Assembly: GCA_027924645.1 (NCBI GenBank)
Contig: BSBN01000781.1
Span: forward strand, 1,860,001-1,924,000
Source of the DNA: Cunninghamia lanceolata
Taxonomy: Eukaryota; Streptophyta; Pinopsida; Cupressales; Cupressaceae
DNA length: 64,000 nucleotides
Direction of reading: 5' to 3'
Part shown: positions 1-10,518 of the stretch, piece by piece
Layout: the number at the start of each line of letters is the position of its first letter
Numbering within the stretch: the first letter of the stretch is position 1
Notes under the pieces: model-generated
What the model was told of the DNA's origin: nothing
The model's input: the letters and a program-made list of their open reading frames with translations, nothing else
Databases searched by the model: none
Translations under genes and position numbers: made by a program

Positions 1-568
1 CAGGGTCTTCTCTGATCATAATTTGAATTGATATGAGTGAAGCATCATCACAACATGAGGGAAAGCAACATCGTAAGGTTATAACCTGCAAACTGCTCTA
101 AGAACACATGACCAATCACATGTGTCTACACAACTTGATCTCTCACATGATGCTCATGAACCCTTTATATGCAGCCTCTTTTGAAACATAAGCTTCAAAC
201 TCTTGACTTGGATATTGAACATCATGATGCTCCTGATAGAATCTTATCATTGCAACTTTGTCATGCTTGAAGATATCCTGATTGAAGACCACATCTGATC
301 AAACAAGTCATGTGATCATAAAAGAAGATGATGATCAATGATCAAAATCATAAACCAAAACTGATAACTCCAAGGATCAATATGAACATCCTGCAACAAT
401 AACATCCAGATTTGTGATGCCAAACTCCTGATTGATTCCTGCCATAAGTGAACTATGAAATGACAAACTATGTCTTGCAGTCCTGATGATACTTTGAGAA
501 GATGCACAACAACTCAATTCTCTCAATACCTTTTGACATCAATGACAAACAATCACCATCAACCTCCA
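1..568 (-). other. Possible partial Copia LTR, minus strand
   Basis: No coding sequence is supported here. Read on the minus strand it has a TATA-like box (TATAAA, + positions 164-169) and, near 535-560, the phrase TTGTCATTGATGTCAA, which also occurs near the start of the LTRs of the Copia elements further along this window. It directly follows the integrase fragment at 569-1765, so it may be the LTR of that element after a deletion of the reverse transcriptase region. The matching LTR is not in the window, so the identity is an inference. Confidence 0.35.
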
Positions 569-1765
569 TGGGTGTCTTACCAACAAGAGTTGATGTAGGA
601 GATTTGTTCACCAGATAGCAAGCAGTGGCAACAGCTTTAGCCCAAAACTTTTGTTCTAGGCCAGTTCCACTAAGCATACTCCTAGCCTTCTCCATCAGTG
701 TCTTGTTCATCCTTTTTGCAACTCCATTTTGCTACAGGGTAGATGGAGTTGTCTTATGTCTTTCAATCCCAAGTTCCTTGCAATATTTATCGAATTCTAT
801 AGAACAAAACTCACCACCATTGTCAGTTCTCAAACATTTAATCCTTTTACTAGTCCGATTTTCAACAAAGGTTTTAAACTCCTTAAACTTACTATAGACT
901 TCAGATTTTATTCTGAGAAAATAAATCCATGTCCTTCTACTGTAGTTATCTATGAAAGATACAAAATATATAGATTTTGATAATGAAGGAACATTAACAT
1001 GACCAAATACATCAGAATGAACAAGGTCCAACACACCAGAAGACTTATGAGAACTCAAATAAAACTGAACACAGTTTTATTTTCCATATATACAATGTTC
1101 ACAAAAGTCAAACTCAAGATTACAATCATCTAACCCCTCAATGAGGTTTTTATTTTTCAGGGTTCTAAGACCCTTCTCACCAATATGGTCAAATCTCTTA
1201 TGCCATAACATTGTCTTTTCAGCAGGAAGCTTAACTTTCAAAGCATGAATACAACCATCAGGACTAGATACAACAGATTTCTTCACTGTTGGTTCAAATG
1301 GTGGGGATGAAGTTACTACTGCCCTCTTCCTTGAGTCAGAAGAACTATTGCATTGTGAAATGCATGCCTCTAGTTGAAACAAAGTACCTCTCCTAGTACC
1401 CTTAGCAAGCACCATAGCTCCTCTAGTCATCTTGCATCCTTCTTTCAAAAAGACAACTTGCACACCTGCATCATTCAACATACTTACAGAAAGTAGGTTC
1501 CGTGCTAAGCTTGGGATGTGCATAACCCCAAAGATCCCCTTCACTTGTCTATCAGGGAATCAGATAGAGACTCTTCCACTACTAACAATCTTTAGATGAG
1601 AGTCATCACACAGGTACACCCTTTCACCATCAAACTCCTCATACTTAGTAAACTAGTCTCGATGTGAGGTCATGTGGAATGATGCACCAAAATCAATTAG
1701 CCACACATCATCAGATGCATGGGTGGCTAGGGCTATAGTGAAGGCATCACCATCATCTTGTGACT
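569..1765 (-). pseudogene. Copia (Tnt1/Tork-like) protease-GAG-pre-integrase fragment
   Basis: This is a fragment of a Ty1/copia polyprotein, which in the virus-like particle would cut the polyprotein and integrate the cDNA. Going leftwards from 1765 I see the protease start (VWLIDFGASFHMTS; the catalytic DSG is DFG), the GAG-pre-integrase block (MLWHKRFDHIGEKGL, ending CEHCIYGK), and the integrase core (LDLVHSDVFG, IDNYSRRTWIYFL, CLRTDNGGEF, and a degenerate QNGVAKR). From 1544 to about 570 it stays in one frame and is broken only by stop codons. Gag is missing on the right and reverse transcriptase on the left. The style resembles Tnt1-94-like elements and differs from Copia I-III in this window. 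Confidence 0.85.
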
Positions 1766-2815
1766 TGTGGAACCCACTCTAGTGGTCCTACCTTGGCTAA
1801 GAAGCTCATGCATATGGGATACTATTGGCCAACTATGGAAACTAACTCCTACCATTTTGTGAAAAGGTGCAAGAAATGCCAAATTCATGGGAACTTAATA
1901 CATGCATCGACACAAGAGCTACAACCTTTAACAACTCCTTGGCCTTTCTGTCAATGGGGACTTGACTTAGTGGGCAAGATACACCCCCATCATCCAATGG
2001 CCATAAATTCATAATCACCGCTACTGAGTATTTTACAAAGTGGATCGAGGCCGTACCCCTAGCCAATGTCACAGGCAAACAAATTGCCTCTTTCATCCTA
2101 AATTATATCATTTACCGCTATGGAATTCCTTTATCCATTATCATTGATAATGGAAGACCTTTTAAAAATTAGGATGTTAAAGAACTCTATGATAAATTTC
2201 ATATACAACACCATTTTTCCACCCCGTATTACCCCCAAGGAAACGACCAAGCGGAGGCGTCTAATAAAACCATCTTGAAAATCCTGAAGAAGACTGTTAA
2301 TGATGCTAGCCGGATTGGCATATCCAACTAAATCCCACTCTGTGGGCCTACCGTACAAGTATCTGCACACCCACAGGTACACCACCATATTCCCTAGTCT
2401 ATGGCTCTAAATCCATCTTGCCCATTGAAGTTGAGTTACCATCCTTGCGAGTATCGTTAAAGGGTCTAATATCTGATGAAGAATACCGGGTTTCCAGACT
2501 TTAGGAGTTAGAACTATTGGAGGAAAGAAGACAAAATACCATTAATCATTTGAAATCCTATCAACAAAGGATATCAAGGAGTTACAACCACAGAGTAAAA
2601 CCCAGAATCTTTCAAGTCGGTGACCTAGTGCTCAAGGAAAAACCCAGAAATTAGCAGGATAGGGAAAAGAAAGGCAAGTTTGAACCCAACTGGCTAGGTC
2701 CGTATGTAATCATTTCTGCCTATGGATCAGGAGCCTATCAATTAGCAACATCAGAAGGTGAGCTATTCGATGATCCCATTAATAACATGCATCTTTGCAA
2801 GTTTTATACCTAAAC
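1766..2815 (+). pseudogene. Ty3/gypsy (Tat-type) integrase, broken
   Basis: This is the integrase C-terminal half of a gypsy pol. It begins inside the zinc-binding HHCC domain (THSSGPTLAKKLMHMGYYWP, then CKKCQIHG). The catalytic core follows: PWPFCQWGLDLVGKI, then after a frameshift near 2009 TEYFTKWIEAVPLAN, then YGIPLSIIIDNGRPF and STPYYPQGNDQAEASNKT. The C-terminal part has GDLVLKEKPRN, PNWLGPYVI and the ending NNMHLCKFYT. The PWPF-WG-D wording is typical of the Tat lineage. There are at least two frameshifts and several stops. The left edge at about 1766 abuts the minus-strand Copia fragment with no recognisable LTR, so that junction is a rearrangement and not a clean insertion. Confidence 0.85.
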
Positions 2816-3396
2816 CCTAATGCAAGGGACAAAAAAAATCATGCAAATAAAAACAACTAGTGAAAACCTGGAAACAAGTGCTGTTTGTGATAAACTGCTT
2901 CCTCCATCTTTTAGGATTTCAGTCCGCATCCAACCTTTTCTTACAACATCCATCAAATCGCATAAAGATACCTATCATGGCTTGTGTTCGCTCGCCCTTA
3001 TCGCCTTATCACCTCAAGCTATCTATCTAATCATTCATCCATCTTGTCATCTATTGTGACTTCATCATTAGTGTCATTGTCGAACTACATCACCTCTAAG
3101 CTATCACGTAGGCAAGGCCATCCTTGATGAGCATCCGAGGCTTCCCATCCATCCATACCACTCATCCTACCATAATAAGTATAGTCCATCCATTTGTCTA
3201 TCATTAGTGTCAACCTACCATTATTGAACTACGTTGCCTCTGAGCTATCACATAGGCAAGGCCATCATCGATGGGCCCTCGAGGCTTCTTGCCCCTAGGT
3301 CTTAGGTCCACATAGTCCACACCATCAAACTATGTTGCCTCTATGTTGTGACATAGACAAGGCCATCATCAATGAGCCCCCGAGGCACTAGGTTAG
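2816..3396. repeat. Non-coding region with three degenerate repeats
   Basis: Non-coding DNA lies between the gypsy integrase and the Copia I insertion. A unit with the core GGCAAGGCCATC and a following CGAGGC occurs three times, with units starting near 3082, 3226 and 3326, each preceded by a phrase like GAACTACGTTGCCTCTGAGC. Spacing is about 144 and 100 bp. I see no ORF of interest. It probably belongs to the 3' non-coding part of Gypsy A. Confidence 0.6.
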
Positions 3397-4177
3397 TGTT
3401 GCAAGTATGAGGTGAACTAGTGTTGTCATTGATGTCAACATACTCATATTGCATTGACAAGAAGGATTGGATGAGCTGTGTGCTGAGGATATTGAGAAAA
3501 TTAGTCTCAATAAGGAACAGTGAAGAACAGTGATGAGGAGAAGGCAAAAGTACTCAATAGGTTAAGATTCAGAGGATGCAGATTAAAGGGTTTGTAGATA
3601 TAAGTCTTGAGATGATCCAATTAAGATTTCAGAGGTCCGCATGAAGATGTGAAGAAGTTGTGTTCGATCAAGTAGAACCGGTTCCGGGAGATGCTTCGAA
3701 GGAACAAAGTGTCACAAAAAGGTCCGGTGAGATCTGGAGGTGCATTATCAGACTCTGTGGATTGGACAGAGTGTTTGGGATGTTCTTGTGGTGTGTCATC
3801 TTGGTTTGTACAAAGTTTGGAGGTCCGGAAGAACCTTTTTCAGTATGACAGTGGCGACAGACTGTGTTCTTGAAGTTCCAGATGAAGAGGAGAAGAGATT
3901 CCAGTGAGTAGAGGAAGTGCGGATGTACCTGGTCAATCAGGCAAGCTTGTGAAGGTTCTTGGATCATGTTGAGGTTATGTTGTCGGTCCGCATTGGTGGT
4001 AGAGCCCGAAATTGAAGATATTCTTCCGGATGGAGTTCTTGTTCAGACTAGCCAACCGGATGAAGTTGTTCATCTTGCGAATGTCCTTGTGATGGCCGAC
4101 TGGATGTATTAATCATCTTGCGGATGTCCTTATGGTTGATTGCCGACTTAGATGATTGTTCCTAAGTCGATGTCTTG

Positions 4178-4185
4178 TATAAATA
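4178..4185 (+). promoter_or_regulatory. TATA box of Copia I LTR
   Basis: TATAAATA lies about 780 bp into the LTR, conserved in the 3' LTR at 10007-10014. Transcription would start some 30 bp downstream, which would define the U3/R border; the start site itself is inferred. Confidence 0.7.
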
Positions 4186-4348
4186 AAGGTTTGTGAGTTC
4201 ATTTCAAAGGGAGTTGAGCAGCGGATGAGTGTGGTATAGTGAAAGAGCAAAGGGCAAAGCAGAAGTATCTCGGGCTTAAATGGAACTAATCCAGACATGG
4301 TAAAGATGTCAATCTCTAGTTCAAGTTTGTGATTCTTAACACTTTGTA

Positions 4349-4410
4349 GACAGTGTGTCTCTTGTAGGTAGTGTGCCTCTTTGTGAGCAGTGTGCTCGGG
4401 CAGTGAGCCC
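4349..4410 (+). repeat. Four-fold GCAGTGAGC-like repeat in the LTR R/U5 region
   Basis: Four related 9-mers (ACAGTGTGT, GTAGTGTGC, GCAGTGTGC, GCAGTGAGC) follow one another at 13-21 bp spacing downstream of the TATA box. Related clusters occur at the same place in Copia II (16121-16167, 29096-29157) and Copia III (59625-59700, minus strand). Conservation across elements suggests a role in the RNA leader, but the function is unknown. Confidence 0.7.
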
Positions 4411-4690
4411 TAATTGGCATGCGCCATTCATTTTTCTTATTCTTCTAACAAAGAATAATCCTTGGGTTAATCACCCCGTGGTTTTTCCCTTAATTGGGTT
4501 TTCCACATCAAAATCTTGGTGTTCAATGTGTTGATGTTTATCTACTCTTGTGTTTATGCATTATGCTTTCATGGATGGTTAATTGATATGCTATTAACTA
4601 ACAAAGAAGAATCAAGTGTTTGAAGTAGAAGCAAGTTTTTGTACAACTGATTCACCCCCCCTCTCAGTTGTATGCCCTAGATCTAACAAT

Positions 4691-4703
4691 TGGTATCAGA
4701 GCC
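4691..4703 (+). promoter_or_regulatory. Primer binding site, initiator Met tRNA
   Basis: TGGTATCAGAGCC begins 2 nt after the 5' LTR. This is the standard plant primer site complementary to the 3' end of initiator methionine tRNA, where minus-strand cDNA synthesis starts. Confidence 0.95.
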
Positions 4704-4745
4704 AAGTTCCTCTGAAAGGAGCTTAACCGCTTGAGGAGATCCAGG

Positions 4746-7700
4746 TTGTCGTCATACAAGAAGGATAGTTCAAAGTTCGATGGAACCAACTTCACTCTCT
4801 AGAAAGGTCACATGAAATGTCATTTGGAGTGTATGGGAAAAGCATACTTGACCATGGTTTCAAAACCATATGTTCCTCCACAGGGTGGTCCGACAACTCT
4901 GAATGAAATCACAGATGCTGAAAACAATCTGTGGACCAAGGAAGCTCTTCTAAGCGCATTGAATGACTCAGAACTCTCAAATGTTATTGACCTACCAACT
5001 GCATATGAGATCTGGACTAAACTGGAACTTCTATATGAAGGAGATGAGTTTGTTAAGAGTGCAAGGTTGCAAAGTCTGAAAGGGAAATTTGAAAGATTGA
5101 AGATGAGAGATGATGAAAATATCACTACCTTTATGCCAAGAGTGAATGAGCTAGTGTGTGGAATCAGGAATGCTGGTGGAGTTCTAGATGAAAATGAAAT
5201 TGTTTGCAAAATTCTCAGATCCCTTCCTGCTGCCTACAAAATCAAGGTTGCTGCCATTGATGAATTTAGAGCCCATACAACTATCACAAGAGAGCAACTA
5301 GTTGGCAAACTAGCTGCATTTGAAATGATTGAGTTTGGAGATGATCCCCCCAAGACTGAATCTGCATTCAAAGCCAGTGCCTATGTGAAAGGCAAACAAA
5401 GATTTGATCCAGGAGAGAACTCTTCAAGGAAGCTGTCATGGTATGATCAAGCAAGGAAAGACATGGAAGAGGAAGAAGCAGAAACAACTCAACTTGAAGC
5501 CCTCATTGCAAAGAGACTACCAAGAGGATCCGGTAAGTATGAAGGAAAACTACCCTTCAAGTGCTTCAACTACAATAAGATTGGTCATTTTGCTTCAAGA
5601 TGTCTGGAAAGTTCTGTAAGGTCAAATACTAATAGACAAAGGTTTCAAAAGAACTGCTATTATGTTCATGAAGAAGATGATAATGAAGGAGTAACAGATG
5701 ATGAATCAGAAATAGGAAGCAAATCTGGAAATGAATGGGTGTTTATTGCCATCAAGGAAGAAGATTCAATATCCTCTGAATCTATCAATTGTAAGGTTGT
5801 AGAAAGAGCTTTGGCTACCCAAATTGAAGAAAAGGATGATTGGGTTATTGACAGTGGATGCTCTCAACATATGACTGGTGACAAGAACAAGTTCTTAGAT
5901 TTGGAAAAGTATAAAGGAGGAATGGTAAAGTTTGGTGACAATTCTACTAGCAGAATCAAAGGTAAGGGAACTATTTCTTTTGATGGAAAGAGTAAAACTG
6001 GTAATGTACTATATGTTGAAGGATTGAAGCACAATCTTCTCAGTGTTGGTCAGTTAGTGGACAAAGGCTATGATCTCCAGTTCAAGAATGGAAGATGCAG
6101 AATCTTTACAAGCTCTGGAACTAAAATTGCATCTGGTACTCAAACAAAAGGTAATATCTTCCATCTAGTTGGTTCTAATAAAAGTTGTCTGTTTGTTCAA
6201 GTTGATCAGAGTTGGTTATGGCATAGAAGGATGTGCCATGTGAATTTTGATAACATCATCAAAATAAGCAATATTTAGGCTGTAAGAGATCTTCCTAAAT
6301 TGGTGAAACCTACAAATAGTTTGTATAAAGAGTGTCAGCTAGGTAAACAGAGTAGATTCTCTTTCAAAAGCAAGGATCAGTCCACTACTAGATTGTTAGA
6401 ATTAGTTCATACTGATCTTTGTGGTCTGACAAGAATCAAGAGTATGCAAGGTGATAGATATTTCATGTTGCTAATTGATGACCATTCTCGAATGATGTGG
6501 GTTACCTTCCTAAAAGAGAAATCAGAAGCCCTTGAGAAGTTCAAAATCTTCAAAGGTATGGTAGAGAATCAAACCGGATTGAAACTAAAGTGTCTAAGGT
6601 CTGATAGAGGTGGTGATATCACATCCGGTGAATTCATAGACTTTTGTGAGAAGCATGGCATAAAGAGATAGTTGTCTGCTCCTAGGACCCCACAGTAGAA
6701 TGGAGTAGTTGAGAGAAAGAATCAGACCATCCAGGAAGCTTCCAGGACAATGATGATGGAAGCAAATGTTCCTCAGATGTTTTGGAGAGAAGCTGTCAGC
6801 ACTGCAGTCTACACTCTTAACCAAGTTCAAATCAGAAACAATACTGGTAAGACTCATGAACTTTGGTTTGGTATAACTCCTACTGTGAAATATTTCAGAG
6901 TATTTGGTAGCAAGTGTTACATCAAAAGAGATGAAGATCTAGGAAAGTTTGATGCTAGAAGTGATGAAGGAATTTTCTTGGGTTACTCCACTCAAAGCAA
7001 AGCATACCGGTGTTACAATAAGAGACCGAAAAAGATGATAGAAAGTACAAATGTGAAGGTTGATGAAGGAATTGAGAAGCTCTCAAGATTCTATGAATGT
7101 GATGAAGATGATCAGAATGATCCTCTGGTGCAAGGAGCTCCATCCTCCTCTGAAATTTAGATCCAAACTGATTCGGTAAATCAAGAAGAAGAAGTTTGTC
7201 TAAATGAGCCTGATCAAGAATTAGTAGTGCAAGAAACTCCCAAAGTTCCAAGGTATGTAACTCTAAATCACTCCGAAGATCAGATCATAGGCGACAAAAG
7301 TAAAGGGGTACAAACAAGGAGAAGAATTGCTCAAGATTCAAATGAGTACTGTTTGATTTCAAAGATTGAACCTAAGACAATTAATGAAGCTTGCAATGAT
7401 GAAAACTGGACCAAAGCAATGGAGGAAGAATTGATGCAAATTGAGAAAAATCATACTTGGGATCTTGTTCCCAGACCTAGAGACAAGAATGTGATTGGAA
7501 CCAAATGGGTCTTCGAGAACAAACTGAATGAAGTTGGTGAAGTAATCAGAAACAATGCTAGATTGGTCTGCAAAGGCTACTCTCAAATAGAAGGAATTGA
7601 TTTTGAAGAGACCTTTGCTCTGGTGGCAAGAATTGAAGCAGTTAGATTATTTCTTGCATTTGCTGCCTTCAAAGACTTCAAGGTATATCAGATGGATGTC

Positions 7701-8902
7701 AAGTCTGCCTTCCTAAATGGTGATCTGGAAGAAGAAGTTTACATTGAACAACTGGATGGATTTCAATTGTCTGATAATGATGATATGGTCTGCAAGTTGA
7801 AGAAAGCATTGTATGGATTAAAGCAAGCCCCAAGAGCATGGTATGAAAGGTTGGATAAGCATCTTGTGCAAATTGGATTCAACAAAGGTACTGCTGACAG
7901 TAACTTATATTTCAAAATTGATCATGAAAACATTTTGATTGTTGAAGTGTTTATGGATGATATCATTTTTGGAGGAAGAGATAGTATGGGCAAAACTTTT
8001 GCAAATCAGATGAAAAGTGAGTTTGAAATATCTATGCTTGGTGAAATGAATTTCTTCTTGGGTCTGCAAATTACTCAAACAAAGAAAGGGATCTTCATTT
8101 CTCAGACCAAATATGTGAAAGAATTGTTGAGTAAATTCGGTATGGAAGATTCAAAGCCAATGAACACTCCTATGGCAACCGGATGTAAGTTGAGCAAAGA
8201 TGATGACTCTCCTAAAACAGATCAGACAAAGTATAGATCAATGATTGGTGGATTGTTGTATCTCACTCAGACTAGACCAGATATAATGCAGGCTATTGGT
8301 CTTGTGGCAAGATTTCAGGCTGATACTAGAGAATCTCATGTTATGGCAATCAAGAGAATTTTTAGATATCTAAAAGGGATAGTGGAGTATGGTTTGTGGT
8401 ATCCTAGAGATCATGATTTCTCTCTTCATGCTTACACAGATGCAGATTGGGCAGGAGATGTGGATGACCGGAAGAGCACTAGTGGTGGAGCATTCTTTTT
8501 GGGAAAGAGATTGGTTTCTTGGCTAAGCAAGAAACAAGATGCAATATCTCTATCTACAACTGAAGCAGAATACAATGCAACAGCAGGTAGTTGCACTCAA
8601 ATCTTATGGATGAAGTAGATGCTAAGGGACATTAAAGTTGAATATGAGGAGCCTATCATAATTTTCTATGATAATTCAAGTGCAATTAATATTTCTAAGA
8701 ATCCGGTATTGCATTCTAGACTAAGCACATATCTATCAAGTTTCACTTTTTGAGAGAACAAGTGAACAAGGAAGAAGTCAGATTGGAGAATGTACCCTCC
8801 AAGGATCAGATTGCAGATATCTTTACTAAACCTCTTCCCAAGGACTCTTTTGAGTATCTTCAGGAGAAGTTAGGGGTCATGGCCCCTCTGGTGATGAACT
8901 AG
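4746..8902 (+). pseudogene. Copia I gag-pol polyprotein, broken
   Basis: One frame encodes gag, protease, integrase, reverse transcriptase and RNase H. The expected start, by comparison with the ATG at 16502 in Copia II, is TTG at 4746. Landmarks in order: gag (FDGTNF, LYEGDEFVKSARLQSLKGKF); zinc knuckle CFNYNKIGHFASRC, whose second Cys is Tyr; protease DWVIDSGCSQHMTGD; GAG-pre WLWHRRMCH; integrase HTDLCG, LIDDHSRMMWV, CLRSDRGGD (GGE expected); [33 protein letters not shown] (usually VDD); RNase [20 protein letters not shown]. In-frame TAGs occur near 4800, 6277, 6669, 6697, 7158 and 8616, nearly all at CAG or TGG codons. A 1-nt deletion near 8720 shifts the last part, which ends [15 protein letters not shown]. 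Confidence 0.95.
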
Positions 8903-8980
8903 GATGCACTGATGTGCATCAGTCTAGTGGATATCATAGTCATATCTTGTGATCCGGATTGATGATGGGGAGCTGCTACT

Positions 8981-9225
8981 AAGGGGGAGTAGATGGTATG
9001 ATTCTGATGTGTTAGAATTGTAAGTATGAGCCCTTTGCCATTGATGTCAAAGGGGGAGAGAAGACATGTGAAAAACAAGTGGTTGATGATCAAAAGAGGA
9101 GTAGTAAAGGAAGAGAAGACATGTGAAGAGTTGTTGTTGATAGGGGGAGCTGTGACAGAAAGGAGAAGTTCTTGTCTTGATGGTTTTTCACATCATATGT
9201 TGCCATCAATGACAAAGGGGGAGAG
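8981..9225 (+). promoter_or_regulatory. Multiplied polypurine tracts of Copia I
   Basis: Four AGGGGGAG-type tracts lie near 8981, 9050, 9141 and 9214-9225; the last touches the 3' LTR and is the likely plus-strand primer. They are set in a repeated phrase, CCATTGATGTCAAAGGGGGA. Copia II and III show the same arrangement. Multiplied tracts are a reported trait of Sireviruses. Confidence 0.8.
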
Positions 9226-10518
9226 TGTTGCAAGTATGAGGTGAACCAGTGTTGTCATTGATGTCAACATACTCATATTGCATTGACAAGAAGGATTGGA
9301 TGAGCTGTGTGCTGAGGATATCAAGAAAATTAGTCTCAATCAGGAACAATGAAGAACAATGATGAGGAGAAGGCAAAAGTACTCAATAGGTTAAGATTCA
9401 GAGGATACAGATTAAAGGGTTTGTAGATATAAGTCTTGAGATGATTCAGTTAAGATTTCAGAGGTCCGCATGAAGATGTGAAGAAGTTGTGATCGATCAA
9501 GTAGAACTGGTTCTGGGAGATGCTCCGGAGGAACAGAGTGTCACAAAAAGGTCCAGTGAGATCCAGAGGTGCATTATCAGATTCTGCAGATTGGATAGAG
9601 TGTTTGGGATGTTCTTATGATGTGTCATCTCGGTTTGTACAAATTTTGGAGGTCCAGAAGAACCTTTTTCAGTATGACAGTGGCGACAGACTATGTTCTT
9701 GAAGTTCTGGATGAAGAGGAGAAGAGATTCTAGTGAGTAGAGGAAGTGTGGATGTACCTAGTCAATCAGGCAAGCTTGTGAAGGTTCTTGGATCATGTTG
9801 AGGCTATGTTGTCAGTCTGCATTGGTGGTAGAGCCTGAAATTGAAGATATTCTTCCAGATGGAGTTCTTGTTCAGACTAGCCGACCGGATGAAGTTGTTC
9901 ATCTTGCGAATGTCCTTGTGATGGCCGACCGGATGTATTAATCATCTTGCGGATGTCCTTATGGTTGATTGCCAACTTAGATGATTGTTCCTAAGTTGAT
10001 GTCTTGTATAAATAAAGGTTTGTGAGTTTATTTCAAAGGGAGTTGAGCAGCGGATGAGTGTGGTATAGCGAAAGAGTGAAGGGCAGAGCAGAAGTATCTC
10101 GGGCTTAAATGGAACTGATCCAGACATGGTAAAGATGTCAATCTCCAGTTCAAGTTTGTGATTCTTATCACTTTGTAGACAGTGTGTCTCTTGTAGGCAG
10201 TGTGCCTCTTTGTGAGCAGTGTGCTCGGGCAGTGAGCCCTAATTGGCATGTGCCATTCATTTTTCTTATTCTTCTAACAGAGAATAATCCTTGGGTTAAT
10301 CACCCCGTGGTTTTTCCCTTAACCGGGTTTTCCATGTCAAAATCTTGGTGTTCAATGTGTTGATGTTTATCTGCTCTTGTGTTTATGCATTATGCTTTCA
10401 TGGATGGTTAATTAATATGCTATTAACTAACAAAAAAGAATCAAGTGTTTGAAGTAGAAGCAAGTTTTTGTACAACTGATTCACCCCCCCCTCTCAGTTG
10501 TATGCCCTAGATCTAACA
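9226..10518 (+). repeat. Copia I 3' LTR
   Basis: Partner of 3397-4688, with the same ends. TATA box at 10007-10014. It is followed by ATTAG, the imperfect target duplication. Confidence 0.95.

Larger units (their letters stand above)
3397..4688 (+). repeat. Copia I 5' LTR
   Basis: Direct repeat partner of 9226-10518, running from TGTTGCAAG to ATCTAACA. It holds a TATA box at 4178-4185 and the repeated GCAGTGAGC-like motif downstream of it. The copies differ by scattered substitutions, mostly transitions, so the insertion is not recent. Confidence 0.95.
3397..10518 (+). mobile_element. Copia I: full-structure LTR retrotransposon, decayed (Sirevirus-like)
   Basis: A complete Ty1/copia element of 7.1 kb. 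Its two LTRs are 1292 and 1293 bp, start TGTTGCAAG and end ATCTAACA. The flanks are GTTAG (3392-3396) and ATTAG (10519-10523), a 5-bp duplication with one mismatch. Inside are an initiator-Met primer site, one gag-pol frame in the order gag, protease, integrase, reverse transcriptase, RNase H, and several polypurine tracts before the 3' LTR. The multiplied tracts and the RT wording ([16 protein letters not shown]) suggest a Sirevirus-like lineage, which is an assignment from memory. At least six in-frame stops and one 1-nt deletion make it inactive. Confidence 0.95.
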
